In this document: positions 36,362 to 45,734 of the stretch, piece by piece
Layout: each line of letters begins with the position of its first letter
How positions within the stretch are numbered: position 1 is the first letter of the stretch
Assembly (NCBI GenBank): GCA_964468435.1
Contig: CAYXVE010000035.1
Span: 1 to 57,362 of the forward strand
From: JBCCTX01 sp964468435
Lineage (GTDB): Bacteria > Bacteroidota > Bacteroidia > J057
Direction: 5' to 3'
Length of the DNA: 57,362 nucleotides
Made by a program: the position numbers and the translations under genes
Notes under the pieces: model-generated
What the model saw: the letters and a program-made list of their open reading frames with translations, nothing else
What the model was told of the DNA's origin: nothing
The model's database searches: none

Positions 36362-36784
36362 ATGGATATACACACCTATACACTTACCCTGGAGACAAAG
36401 GGGCATACCCATATTTACGATATCACGGATAGCATACAGCAACAGATAGGCGATTCCACTATGCAGGAAGGGCAGGTTTGCATCTTTGCAATTGGTTCTA
36501 CGACAGGTATTACTACCCTGGAATACGAACCTGGATTAGTCAATCACGATGTAGCAGAGATGTTTGAACAGTTTGCTCCCTACGGCAAGTTTTACCATCA
36601 CAACCAGACCTGGGGCGATGACAATGGTTCATCGCATCTGCGATCCTTTTTGACGGGCACCTCCCTCAATGTACCTTTCACAAAGGGATCCCCCATCCTT
36701 GGCACCTGGCAACAGATCGTATTTGTGGATTTTGACACGCGACCACGCAGCAGAAAGTATGTAGTGCAGGTGATAGGGGTGTGA
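36362..36784 (+). CDS. yjbQ: YjbQ family (UPF0047) protein
   Basis: 140 residues. GQVCIFAIGSTTGITTLEYEPG, DDNGSSHLRSFLTG and GSPILGTWQQIVFVDFDTRPRSRKYVVQV are the family motifs; conserved His residues line a pocket. The family has been described as having a secondary thiamine-phosphate synthase activity, but the physiological role is uncertain. The Met at 36362 is chosen because the fold begins there. It is the last gene of the rightward operon. Confidence 0.92.
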   Translation: MDIHTYTLTLETKGHTHIYDITDSIQQQIGDSTMQEGQVCIFAIGSTTGITTLEYEPGLVNHDVAEMFEQFAPYGKFYHHNQTWGDDNGSSHLRSFLTGTSLNVPFTKGSPILGTWQQIVFVDFDTRPRSRKYVVQVIGV

Positions 36785-37137
36785 GCTGGGAAAAGGGAAA
36801 AATTGTGAGATTAATCTTTTATGATGGAAGCATGCCACCTAGAATAGCTCTCCTGTTTTAGTCCAGGGAAGTAATATTGATTGTATTACCAAAAACCTTC
36901 CTCTGAATGGTCTTCCAGGAAAAGCAGCACATCTTCCTCTGTAATACCCAAGGTAAGGAACTAGCATATTGCAGCGTTCCACAAGCATAGCGAATGATTT
37001 TAGTCAGTTAAAATAGCGTTATGTACATCCGGTACGATCTCCTGGGTCTCTTCTTTTTGAGGCCGTGCATTGGAGGGGTTATTGGCTCAGTCTATTATTG
37101 GGATTGAGGCTATAAATGGGCCTGACAGATATATTGA
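36785..37137. other. intergenic between convergent genes, no gene seen
   Basis: 353 bases after YjbQ and after the 601-residue membrane protein on the other strand. Only short frames are open; one minus-strand stretch reads LGITEEDVLLFLEDHSEE without a start codon and may be a scrap of a lost gene. No strong terminator hairpin found. Confidence 0.35.
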
Positions 37138-38943
37138 TCAGCCTATCTTCTGCTCCAACCACAATCCTCCTGCAGCAAGCAAAAAGATCAGATAAAAGAT
37201 CCAGCGGGGGATTTCTTCCAGGATCTTGCGGGTATCGCGAAGGTTATCTATTTCATCATTGCGAGCTATCGCTTTAAGGGCTTCCTGGTCGCGGTTTATT
37301 CGCAAACTGTTCCAGGAAGCATGGTTAAACACATAATAATGTGCCTGATATGAACTGTCACTGGAAAGATATAATCGGTTCCAACCAGTAGTTTTGGACC
37401 AGAGGGTGGTTTCCCACTCATTGCGTAACAGTGGATGCTGGCGCAGGGCAATAGAGCTGGATTGTCCATTTGTAGTTGTATAGATGAGTTGAGGCTCAGT
37501 CAAGTTGGTGCTGACTGAGATATTCATGGGTTCATTCAGATATGCCCAGTGAGGGAGCTTCCAGACAGTACGTTCCCATTCTATCGGATCGAGTCGCTGT
37601 AATATGTCTGCCCATAAGGTGCTGTATTGTTGATCTTCGCCCTGAAGTTGTTTTACGTAGGTACGTTTGATCAGACTAAGGCCGATCTTTCCTTTACCCT
37701 TCCTGTACCATAGGGCATACGGATACCTGTCAATAGCGATCAGCGGGAAAAGCTGCTGTGCTGGAAGGAAACGGTAGGGAAGCTTCTCCCAGGAGGAACT
37801 TTGGCCTTTATGAGACCTTTCAAATGATGTGACGTCATCTTTTTGCCAAAAAAAGTCAAAGAAAAAACTTCGAACTCTACCCGGGATGCTAGTGGTAAAT
37901 AAAGCTTCATGTGCGAGGATGAGAAGGCTGAGTCCGTCTTCTTTTACAGCTGTGCGTATCGCGTTTTTTTCTGTACTGCTCAGTTCGAGCAAGCCATCAC
38001 TGTCGATGATTATCAGATCAAAATCGTCCAACACACTTGATCTGATCCTGCTCAAATCCCGTTCCAGGCAGTTGATCGCTTCAGTACGGTATCGATCGCG
38101 GGTAAGCCTGATCCGGTAGATGAGGGGGTGCTGCCGGGAAGCCAGCCAGTTTTTCAGGTAGCGGGTCTCAAAACCCGGCGTACTCGCTATCAGTAGGATG
38201 GACAAAGGGGGATCAGGTTTGACTTCAAGTGGGATAGAGTCTTGCTGAATGAATTCATCTTGAGCGTTTTTTACCTCGATTTGATAAAGGTAGGTACCTG
38301 GGTTTACAGGCGTATGCGCTAATTCAAACCGAGCAGAACTCCGGGTATCTATCTCGATAGAGTCCACTGTTTCACCAATCAGACGTAGCTTTACTGTATT
38401 TAAGGTATCTCGAGATGAGAGTGTTCCTTTCAGGATAAGCTGTTCTCCCAGCTCAATGGTAGATACATAATCCAGGCTGATTATACCAGGAGGGGGAGAA
38501 TTCAGATGCAACAGGATTTGGAAACCAGATAAACGGGGAATTTCGTAGGAAGGAATTCCATCTCCCAGGATGTACAGTCTTATAATATTCGGATACTGGC
38601 GGCTGAGGTAACCTGGATCGGGGATGATAATAGTTTCTCGTTTTTGTGGGGAAAATGAAAAAATATGTTTTATAGGCTCTGCATTCAGGATGCTGTCTAG
38701 CACTTCGGTGTTGTAATTTGCTGTAAGCAAGATAGCGGGTTGCTGCGGTGCATCCCGATCATAGGCAGGCCGCAGGCCTGCGGCCGTTAGCGCAGCAACG
38801 GCTGCAACAGTTAGCAAGATCCGTAGGATCTTATGCAAAGGGTTGCTCCGTGTGAGCTCTGCATAGATCAGGATCACCAGCAGGATCATACTTATTGCAA
38901 GAATCAGCACGGTCTCTGTATGTGTTGCCAGCCAGGTGATCAC
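37138..38943 (-). CDS. membrane protein with GATase1-like domain (BatA/DUF4175 cluster)
   Basis: 601 residues. Two membrane helices at the start (about 10-30, 38-56) and one at the end (about 580-598). A beta-sandwich region (about 165-250) is followed by SILLIASTPGFETRYLKNWL and DDFDLIIIDSDGLLELS, a class I glutamine-amidotransferase-like fold in which I see no catalytic Cys, so it is probably non-enzymatic. Proteins of this plan usually end MoxR-BatA-DUF4175 clusters in Bacteroidota. It overlaps the upstream DUF4175-like gene by 4 bases. Confidence 0.8.
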   Translation of the reverse strand: MITWLATHTETVLILAISMILLVILIYAELTRSNPLHKILRILLTVAAVAALTAAGLRPAYDRDAPQQPAILLTANYNTEVLDSILNAEPIKHIFSFSPQKRETIIIPDPGYLSRQYPNIIRLYILGDGIPSYEIPRLSGFQILLHLNSPPPGIISLDYVSTIELGEQLILKGTLSSRDTLNTVKLRLIGETVDSIEIDTRSSARFELAHTPVNPGTYLYQIEVKNAQDEFIQQDSIPLEVKPDPPLSILLIASTPGFETRYLKNWLASRQHPLIYRIRLTRDRYRTEAINCLERDLSRIRSSVLDDFDLIIIDSDGLLELSSTEKNAIRTAVKEDGLSLLILAHEALFTTSIPGRVRSFFFDFFWQKDDVTSFERSHKGQSSSWEKLPYRFLPAQQLFPLIAIDRYPYALWYRKGKGKIGLSLIKRTYVKQLQGEDQQYSTLWADILQRLDPIEWERTVWKLPHWAYLNEPMNISVSTNLTEPQLIYTTTNGQSSSIALRQHPLLRNEWETTLWSKTTGWNRLYLSSDSSYQAHYYVFNHASWNSLRINRDQEALKAIARNDEIDNLRDTRKILEEIPRWIFYLIFLLAAGGLWLEQKIG

Positions 38944-41597
38944 TGCGTAAGTTGCTTAAGGTATTCTTCCTGAAGTCTGCTGTTGCCCGGATGGGAAGCT
39001 GGTGTGTATCCCTGTTGGTCGGGCAGGGATTTCATCATACCCCGGGAAATAGTGGCCTTCGCTTCAGGCCATGCTTTAAGTGGTATTTCACCCTTGAGCA
39101 AGCTACTCAACATACCCAGTGCGGGCAGATATACGAGTGGAGTTTGCATACTCTCATTTGCCAATGCATGGGAAGATTCACGCAGTATGGTTTGCTGATG
39201 TTCATCGAGATGACGGGGATCATTCATAGACTGTATCAGTTGAAGTCCATTACGGATGGTTTCAAGGTTTTCATCAGGCTCGACTTGCGTACCCAGTTGA
39301 AGGTCATCGACCTCCTCAAGGTTACCGGTGAGTCTGTTCTCAGGCTTCAGGGGCGGAATATCCAGACCAACTCTTGCAACATATACCCGGGATTGTTGCT
39401 GAACGTCCTTAATGAGCTTTAGGGCCTTGTATTCATAAGGCAAAGCAGCTTCCGGATGGAAAGTCCGTAGATGCAGTTCAGCATCCCACATCAATGACAA
39501 GGCTGCTTTGAGTTTGGTGCGAACAGCTTCATCGAAGTAGGTAAGTTCTTCGTTCATATCGTGAAAGTGGACATAGGGTTCCATAAGTTCTTCCAGAGAT
39601 GGTCCAGAGTCAGGGGATATGGGTTGTGGGCCGTGATCGTGATGTTCATGGGACTCAATGTTATGGGTATCTGCATGTTTGTGATCGTGATGTTCATGGG
39701 ACTCAATGTTATGGGTATCTGCATGTTTGTGATCGTGATGTTCATGGGACTCACTGTCATGGGTATCTACATGTTTGTGATCGTGATGCTCATGGGGCTC
39801 ACTGCCATAGGTATCTGCATGTTTGTGATCGTGATGTTCATGGGACTCACTGTCATGGGTATCTNNNNNNNNNNNNNNNNNNNNNNNNNNNNNNNNNNNN
39901 NNNNNNNNNNNNNNNNNNNNNNNNNNNNNNNNNNNNNNNNNNNNNNNNNNNNNNNNNNNNNNNNCGTGATGCTCATGGGGCTCACTGCCATAGGTATCTG
40001 CATGTTTGTGATCGTGATGCTCATGGGGCTCACTGCCATGGGTATCTGCATGTTCGTGATCGTGATGCTCATGGGGCTCACTGTCATGGGTATCTGCATG
40101 TTCGTGATTGTGATGTTCATGGGACTCATTGTCATGGGTATCTGCAGGGTTATTTCGTCTGAAATTCCCTCCGCTTGTGCTTTCAAATTCTTCACCGAGA
40201 AATTTACCATAGCGCAGCCTGAGCAGCTTTTGATCTACGCCGATATCGTTACTTTGCTCTTGGAAGGATTTTTCATCCAGATTAGTCCGTTCAGCGATCA
40301 GGTTTTCGGTATCGATGATGATCTGTCGCTGACTGCGGAAATACTCCGGAACTCGATCGATTCCCATACCGGTATCGATCGTAAAATTGGCTTGAGAGGT
40401 ATCTTCGATACCGATCAGGTAGGTAGCGGATTTGCCGCTTTGGGCGAGAGGTGCTTTGTTATCTAAAGCCTCTACATGAAGGTAGATTTCATCTCCAGGC
40501 TCCAGTTCTGCCATGGGCAGGAGAAGTGAGATAGGTTTTGTAATTATTTTACCAGGCCCCGTTTCGATCGGTGTCGTTTCAGTTCTGAATTTTACCTGCT
40601 CACCTTCTCCGCGGCTGATCATCATGACAACTTGTGCATCTGTAATTCCATAATCATCGGATATGGAAACCTTGAAATTTACCTGATAACTGTTTTCAAA
40701 AGGAATTTCCATATAAGTGGGTAGTCCTTCGACAGAAACGGTAGGGGTGACATCGGGTATTACAAGCAGTTGATAAAAACGCGACTGTATCCATGAACTG
40801 TCTGGCTGTAGTATATGATAGCTATAAAGTGTATTTTGAGTTAAATTATATGGTTTGGTATGGTAAGTAGTTCCTTTGTTAGATATGCTTAGTTTTTGAC
40901 CATCGTGAATTTCTATATATGCATTCAGGGGCTTATTCGAGAGTTCAAAGTTCCACTTCAATGAAGATCCCTCTGGAATTTCCTGATTGAGTTGTGCTGT
41001 ATTGAATGCAGGGATTCTTGTGTAAGCTGGAGGTTTTACAGTAAGTATACTATTTTCTATGGATAAAGGAGAGGATTCCTCAGACGGTTCTACTAAGGCC
41101 GCGGTCGAAGATAAAGGACTGGTTTGCATATCACGCTCCGAAAGCGGAAATGAAATAGCACCAGCAATTACCACACAAGCTGTGATCAATGATCCCAGGG
41201 CAAGACTGAGCTTGTGAGGTATATGTATTTCAGGGCTTTTGTGAATGAGGGATTCAGATACACGTTGTTGTTGATATTGAAGTAGAGGTGGTAGCGTATC
41301 TGTATCCTGAATAATTAGTTCTGTACTTTGTTGAAATTCAGGGATGGTTTTATTGAGATATTGTGAAATTAAGTGTATGCTTAATGCGGGTTGATAGTAT
41401 TTGATGAGTACGATGAATGCAATGATCCCTGCTAAAATTCCAGATATGGTCATCGCGGTGAGATTCGTGGAGATGTAATACACCATTCCCGCGAAGATCA
41501 GTCCTGCACTCACGGTAAAAAAAACTATTTCGGTCCAACGATATAGGTGCTTTTTCCAGTAAAGCTGTTGAATAATATGATTTGCCTGCTCTAGCAT
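38940..41597 (-). CDS. DUF4175-like membrane protein with long His-rich repeat
   Basis: 885 residues as read, true length unknown because of the 100-N gap. Helices at about 20-45, 50-70 and 130-152; most of the rest should be periplasmic. Residues about 200-420 contain beta-sandwich domains (DDYGITDAQVVMMIS). Residues about 485-655 are a tandem 16-residue repeat of the form DTHDSEPHEHHDHEHA, about 6 His plus 4-5 acidic residues per unit, which suggests binding of many Zn, Ni, Co or Cu ions. The C-terminal 230 residues are helical. Its relatives in other MoxR/BatA clusters have a coiled-coil linker here. The start lies 7 bases after the BatA-like gene. Confidence 0.85.
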   Translation of the reverse strand: MLEQANHIIQQLYWKKHLYRWTEIVFFTVSAGLIFAGMVYYISTNLTAMTISGILAGIIAFIVLIKYYQPALSIHLISQYLNKTIPEFQQSTELIIQDTDTLPPLLQYQQQRVSESLIHKSPEIHIPHKLSLALGSLITACVVIAGAISFPLSERDMQTSPLSSTAALVEPSEESSPLSIENSILTVKPPAYTRIPAFNTAQLNQEIPEGSSLKWNFELSNKPLNAYIEIHDGQKLSISNKGTTYHTKPYNLTQNTLYSYHILQPDSSWIQSRFYQLLVIPDVTPTVSVEGLPTYMEIPFENSYQVNFKVSISDDYGITDAQVVMMISRGEGEQVKFRTETTPIETGPGKIITKPISLLLPMAELEPGDEIYLHVEALDNKAPLAQSGKSATYLIGIEDTSQANFTIDTGMGIDRVPEYFRSQRQIIIDTENLIAERTNLDEKSFQEQSNDIGVDQKLLRLRYGKFLGEEFESTSGGNFRRNNPADTHDNESHEHHNHEHADTHDSEPHEHHDHEHADTHGSEPHEHHDHKHADTYGSEPHEHHXXXXXXXXXXXXXXXXXXXXXXXXXXXXXXXXXXDTHDSESHEHHDHKHADTYGSEPHEHHDHKHVDTHDSESHEHHDHKHADTHNIESHEHHDHKHADTHNIESHEHHDHGPQPISPDSGPSLEELMEPYVHFHDMNEELTYFDEAVRTKLKAALSLMWDAELHLRTFHPEAALPYEYKALKLIKDVQQQSRVYVARVGLDIPPLKPENRLTGNLEEVDDLQLGTQVEPDENLETIRNGLQLIQSMNDPRHLDEHQQTILRESSHALANESMQTPLVYLPALGMLSSLLKGEIPLKAWPEAKATISRGMMKSLPDQQGYTPASHPGNSRLQEEYLKQLTQ
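39633..40145 (-). repeat. 48-bp coding tandem repeat (His-rich minisatellite)
   Basis: At least nine units of 48 bases, five before the gap and four after it, on the plus strand starting gtgatcgtgatgttcatggg. Variants differ mainly at synonymous or conservative sites (TTC/CTC, CAATG/CACTG, TCATGG/CCATAG). The unit length is a multiple of three, so units can be gained or lost without a frameshift. Several other frames are also open across it, which is a trivial effect of the periodicity. Confidence 0.95.
39865..39964. other. assembly gap (100 N)
   Basis: Exactly 100 N, a placeholder for unknown length, placed inside the 48-bp repeat. From the unit phase on both sides the missing length should be 13 + 48k bases. 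Both 100 and 13 leave remainder 1 modulo 3, so the reading frame given is right whichever k is true. Confidence 0.95.
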
Positions 41598-41604
41598 TTA
41601 GATA

Positions 41605-42978
41605 CTAATTATGTTGATTCCTCCGATATACGTAAAACCTTTCCATGATAAACACAAGACACAACAGTAACCAAAGATAGATCTCCAGTTCTCGTGTCTT
41701 TGTTTGGTAACGCCGTAAATTAGGCATTTTCTGTGATGTAGTTGAATGCAAAATCTGATCAGGAGTTTGTTGGCGCATGTCTGTAAGTTGTTCAGCTTTT
41801 TTCCGATACATTTTTCCCCATATCGTCTCCACCAAAGATCCTGGTAAAAAAAGATATTGATCGATATTTTCAGACTCTTTATCCAGACTTGCATGTATAA
41901 TATGCTTTTTGGTGTTCGCAGGATCGGGGTTGATCCATATATTTTTCTTATGCTCTGAGTCTACATACAATAATCCGTTTGTGTAAGTAAGTGTATCTGG
42001 AAGAGCAGCTTTTGATAACCATGTAATCCAGTCAGGATGATCAGGGATCTCTTGTACATTTCTACTAATGTTCAACGTAATATGATGAGGGTTGTTTGTA
42101 TTGATGGCTTCAATAGCTGCCTTAAAATATGTGATGTAAGCTTCAAATTCAGCTTCTACATAAATATGAAAATGGATAGTGTCAGGGTTTGATACGTCAA
42201 TTTTATGCTGTTCATCCCCTTTGATCCAGATCTGCCTGATGAGAGGATCATAAACCATAGCTGTTTCGAGGAGGGTGTCTGGCTGCATTGTAAAGGTTGG
42301 TTGTGGATTGTTTATTTGATGGGTAAAAAAACGAGTGGATTGTTCCTGGCTTATTCCATGTAAAATTTGAAAGCCTTGTTCAAATGAAATAGCTTCTATA
42401 GGTTGTTGTGCAGGTTTATCAAATGGAAGGACTATCCAGTTTGCTGCGAAGGGAAATGTAGGACATTTCCCCTGAAAATCTCTTTGAAAACTATAGGAAT
42501 AGACGATTATACTATCGGGGGAGTCGGGAAGCATGGATAAATGACCTAGTAAGGACCAGGTATCGATAGGAGCAGATAAAGGCAATAAGCTGTCCGGGTT
42601 AAAGGGGGGAAATGTCTGGGAAAGTAAATGGATAGGGGCTTTGTGCTGTTTCCAACGTGAGGAAAACCCCGTGGAATCTTCAAGGCGGGGATCGATCAAT
42701 ACCCATGTATTGGAAGTTGGCAAGAGTTCTTCCTGAGAGATCCATATAGGTTTTGCAAGGAGAAGGGTAAAAAGAATCAGGGTAAGCATTCTCAATAGGA
42801 AAAGTAGAGGCTCGCTGAATAATATACGCCTGACTCTGGTATGAGTGGTTTTTCTGAGTAGCTCAATACTGCCAATACGAATAATTTTGCCTTGTTTCCG
42901 GTTCCATAGATGAATGGCTAGAGGAATAGCAATTCCCAGTAAAGTAGTAAAAAGTCCTGGTGCAAGAAAGTCTATCAT
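41605..42978 (-). CDS. BatA-like membrane protein
   Basis: 457 residues. The first 80 residues, FLAPGLFTTLLGIAIPLAIHLWNRK then LLFLLRMLTLILFTLLLAKP, are the two-helix BatA N-terminal domain. A vWA-like region follows (TWVLIDPRLEDS) without a full DxSxS metal site, and a final helix (IYLWLLLCLVFIMERFYVY) closes the protein. It would present a periplasmic domain next to the MoxR/DUF58 pair. 2 bases after DUF58 and 7 bases before the DUF4175-like gene. Confidence 0.87.
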   Translation of the reverse strand: MIDFLAPGLFTTLLGIAIPLAIHLWNRKQGKIIRIGSIELLRKTTHTRVRRILFSEPLLFLLRMLTLILFTLLLAKPIWISQEELLPTSNTWVLIDPRLEDSTGFSSRWKQHKAPIHLLSQTFPPFNPDSLLPLSAPIDTWSLLGHLSMLPDSPDSIIVYSYSFQRDFQGKCPTFPFAANWIVLPFDKPAQQPIEAISFEQGFQILHGISQEQSTRFFTHQINNPQPTFTMQPDTLLETAMVYDPLIRQIWIKGDEQHKIDVSNPDTIHFHIYVEAEFEAYITYFKAAIEAINTNNPHHITLNISRNVQEIPDHPDWITWLSKAALPDTLTYTNGLLYVDSEHKKNIWINPDPANTKKHIIHASLDKESENIDQYLFLPGSLVETIWGKMYRKKAEQLTDMRQQTPDQILHSTTSQKMPNLRRYQTKTRELEIYLWLLLCLVFIMERFYVYRRNQHN

Positions 42979-42980
42979 TA

Positions 42981-43871
42981 TCAGGAAATAAGACGTTTGC
43001 GGCGTTCCAGAAAATGTGCAATAGCCTGATAGGGTGGTTGATTCATCAGCATTAACTCATAGGTTATATCCCGTTCCAGCATTTCACTTCTGATATGTTC
43101 TACTTTTTGCTGAAGATGTTCCTGGTAGGAAGCTCTGATTTTTCCAGCATTTACCTGAATTTGTTCTCCTGTCTCCAGATCTTCAAAAGTTGCTGATTGA
43201 TAGGGCAGGTCCCACTCATTTTTACCCAGGATGTGAAATAGTAAAACTTCGTTTCGCGTTGCAGCGAGTTGTTGCAGGAGATGGTGAAGCTCTGTGTCCA
43301 GTTCATACATATCTGTAATGACGATATACAGGTCTTTACTGCGAATACTGGGAATCATTTTTTCCAGGTCTTGGGTTCCAGGCAGTCTTCCCTTAGGCTG
43401 AAGACAGACTAAGGTATATAGCAAACGATGTAACTGTGTCTGATCAATTCTGGAAGAAATGTGCTTACGCTCATGGGTATTGATAGCATACAGTCCTACT
43501 GGGTCACCTTGTTGTATGCCGAGGTAAGCCAGGGTCGCTACCAAGTACCTGGCAAAATCTATTTTGCGGATGTTGTTGTCTTCGTGAAGCATAGACGCAC
43601 TATTGTCTATGACAAATCTCAGGTGGATATGTGATTGTAGATCAGCTTCCCGGATGTAGTACCGCTCTGTGCGGGCATATACTTTCCAGTCGAGCATACG
43701 TATATCATCTCCCACCTGATAGCTCCTGTACTGGCTGAATTCCTGACCCAAGCCTACTTTTTGACTCGTATTGAGACCCTGCTGAAAGGTATCAACCGTT
43801 ATTCTGGCAAGCAGTTCCAGACCCTGGATCGCATGGAGGTTTTCGGGGGTAAGGAGTTCTTGTAAGTTCAT
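42981..43871 (-). CDS. DUF58 (vWA-like) protein, MoxR partner
   Basis: 296 residues. QYRSYQVGDDIRMLDWKVYARTERYYIREADLQ is the DUF58 signature, and VIDNSASM supplies the DxSxS metal-ion adhesion site of a vWA fold. DUF58 proteins act with MoxR ATPases, probably as adaptors or as clients being remodelled. Soluble. It starts 15 bases after MoxR. Confidence 0.93.
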   Translation of the reverse strand: MNLQELLTPENLHAIQGLELLARITVDTFQQGLNTSQKVGLGQEFSQYRSYQVGDDIRMLDWKVYARTERYYIREADLQSHIHLRFVIDNSASMLHEDNNIRKIDFARYLVATLAYLGIQQGDPVGLYAINTHERKHISSRIDQTQLHRLLYTLVCLQPKGRLPGTQDLEKMIPSIRSKDLYIVITDMYELDTELHHLLQQLAATRNEVLLFHILGKNEWDLPYQSATFEDLETGEQIQVNAGKIRASYQEHLQQKVEHIRSEMLERDITYELMLMNQPPYQAIAHFLERRKRLIS

Positions 43872-43886
43872 ATCAACGACAGTTTT

Positions 43887-44888
43887 TTATATTTTCACCT
43901 CAGGCACCTTAATATTTTCCAGCAAATAGGAGATCACCTGGTCTGTATCAATGCCTTCGGCTTCGGCGCGGAAGTTCAGCAACAGACGATGTCTGAGTAC
44001 GGGATACGCCAGATGCTGGATGTCTTCGGAGATGACAGCGAAGCGTCCTATGAGTAAGGCGCGTGCTTTGGCACACAGGATCAGGGATTGACCGGCCCTT
44101 GGGCCTGCACCCCATTTGATCCACTGTTTGACATAGTCAAATGAAGTAGTCTGCAAGCGGGTACTTCGTACTAATTGATTGATATACCGCACCAGTTTTT
44201 CATTGATATGCACTTGTCTGACATACTGCTGAAGTTGCAAAATATCATTTCCCGATAATACAGGCCTGGTGGCAGGCTGCCGGGTGCCCGTAGTTTGAAG
44301 TAGAATATCGTACTCTTCTTGCTCACTGGGATATCCGATACGGACATACATCAGGAAGCGGTCAAGCTGTGCTTCTGGAAGAGGAAAGGTTCCCGACTGC
44401 TCGATAGGGTTTTGAGTAGCCAACAGGAAAAAGGGAGCAGGTAAAGAATAAGCTGTTCCAGCATAGGTGACAGCATGTTCCTGCATAGCTTCGAGCAGGG
44501 CTGCCTGTGTCTTGGGAGGGGTTCGGTTGATCTCATCTGCCAGGATGACATGTGCAAAGAGTGGACCTTTATGAAAGCGGAAAGCCCTTTTTCCAGAATG
44601 AGCATCCTGCTCCAGAATTTCTGTACCGATGATATCGGTTGGCATAAGATCAGGCGTAAACTGGATTCTTTTGAAGCTCAAATCGGTAGACTGAGCCAGG
44701 GTTCTCACCATCAAAGTCTTCGCCAGACCAGGTACTCCTTCGATCAGTCCATGACCTCCAGCGATCAGGGTTATGATCATTTCTGAGAGTGTTTGGTCCT
44801 GTCCGATGATCTGTTTGTGTATTTCTGTTTTAAGCTGAGTAAGCTTATCCAGCAATTGTTCTATGTCTGCTTCCTCTGTAGATATCAC
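43887..44888 (-). CDS. MoxR-family AAA+ ATPase
   Basis: 333 residues. Walker A GVPGLAKT, Walker B VILADEINR, sensor 1 ATQNP, Arg finger region PEAQLDRF and the C-terminal lid (GAGPRAGQSL) are intact, so it is an active chaperone-like ATPase. MoxR proteins mature or activate complexes with vWA proteins, often inserting metal. Here it heads a tight five-gene run ending at 37138 and is preceded by DUF4159 and TldE/TldD genes on the same strand. Confidence 0.95.
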   Translation of the reverse strand: MISTEEADIEQLLDKLTQLKTEIHKQIIGQDQTLSEMIITLIAGGHGLIEGVPGLAKTLMVRTLAQSTDLSFKRIQFTPDLMPTDIIGTEILEQDAHSGKRAFRFHKGPLFAHVILADEINRTPPKTQAALLEAMQEHAVTYAGTAYSLPAPFFLLATQNPIEQSGTFPLPEAQLDRFLMYVRIGYPSEQEEYDILLQTTGTRQPATRPVLSGNDILQLQQYVRQVHINEKLVRYINQLVRSTRLQTTSFDYVKQWIKWGAGPRAGQSLILCAKARALLIGRFAVISEDIQHLAYPVLRHRLLLNFRAEAEGIDTDQVISYLLENIKVPEVKI

Positions 44889-44952
44889 GTAGTCTGATAG
44901 TTAGAAATAATAGGTTAGATACATAACAAGGTATAGCACTTGAAGTTATACG

Positions 44953-45591
44953 CTAACTGGTCAAGGCATACATGACGATATTCATGGCAAAACGGGTGTT
45001 ATCTACAGCCAGAAATCGCTTATTGCGAAAATCATAATCCCATTCACAGCCATAATCCTTATTACTGTACAACACACTAATTTTTCCGTCGATTTCTATA
45101 GCCTTCAAATAATCATGTACCAGATCATCCCCCCAGCCATTGAGTTCATAGGAGGTTGTAGGCGGCCCATCCTCAAATTCAAAAAAAGCGTAGTACAGTT
45201 CATGATCATTGGGAATTTTGTTGAGTGTATTCTCCCCAAATAGCTCTGCCATTTGCCTTTCAAATGATTTGGCAAATAGGCCATCTATGTCGTGGTTGCA
45301 GTCATCTACAAAGATGAATCCCCCATTTTTGACATACCGCTCAAAATTGCGTGCTTCATCATCGTTGAACTGTACCAGCTTGTGGCCACTGAGGTAGCAA
45401 AAGGGGCTTTTGAAGATCTCCTCACTGCCTAGTGGCACTATCCGCTCAGTAGAATCGACAGGTATCTCTGTGTATTCTATCAGTGAGTTCAGTACATTAG
45501 CAGGCATGCGCTCGTCAGTATTCCAGTTACCTGAGTTGTACTGAAGCCGGGTAAAAAAAAAGGATTCATTACTTATAAGCCTGCACTTCAT
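44953..45591 (-). CDS. DUF4159 domain protein
   Basis: 212 residues from the Met at 45591, chosen because the domain begins soon after (FFFTRLQYNSGNWNTDERMPAN). GGFIFVDDCNHDIDGLFAKSFERQM and SNKDYGCEWDYDFRNKRFL are strong family motifs; the fold is GATase-like. No signal peptide in this start, although many relatives are exported. The gene lies between tldE and moxR, a conserved order in Bacteroidota as I recall it. A weak hairpin (ACCTAT/ATAGGT, 45653-45669) lies in the spacer to tldE. Confidence 0.88.
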   Translation of the reverse strand: MKCRLISNESFFFTRLQYNSGNWNTDERMPANVLNSLIEYTEIPVDSTERIVPLGSEEIFKSPFCYLSGHKLVQFNDDEARNFERYVKNGGFIFVDDCNHDIDGLFAKSFERQMAELFGENTLNKIPNDHELYYAFFEFEDGPPTTSYELNGWGDDLVHDYLKAIEIDGKISVLYSNKDYGCEWDYDFRNKRFLAVDNTRFAMNIVMYALTS

Positions 45592-45734
45592 ATCAACTTT
45601 TTCATCTGTTATACAGCGTATGAAACGCAAATGCTACTGAATAAAAGTGCTGACCTATCATTAATAGGTTCTGGTAAATCAGTTTCATCAGTATCATAGC
45701 GTCTATATATATCACGTTATCATATCAAAATATC

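Noticed and set aside
39633..40145. CRISPR array
   Set aside because: Units are directly tandem and coding, with no unique spacers.
39561..40466. Plus-strand 301-codon frame with repeated MGLTVMGICMFVIVM
   Set aside because: It is the antisense of the His-rich repeat; any frame stays open because the unit is 48 bases.
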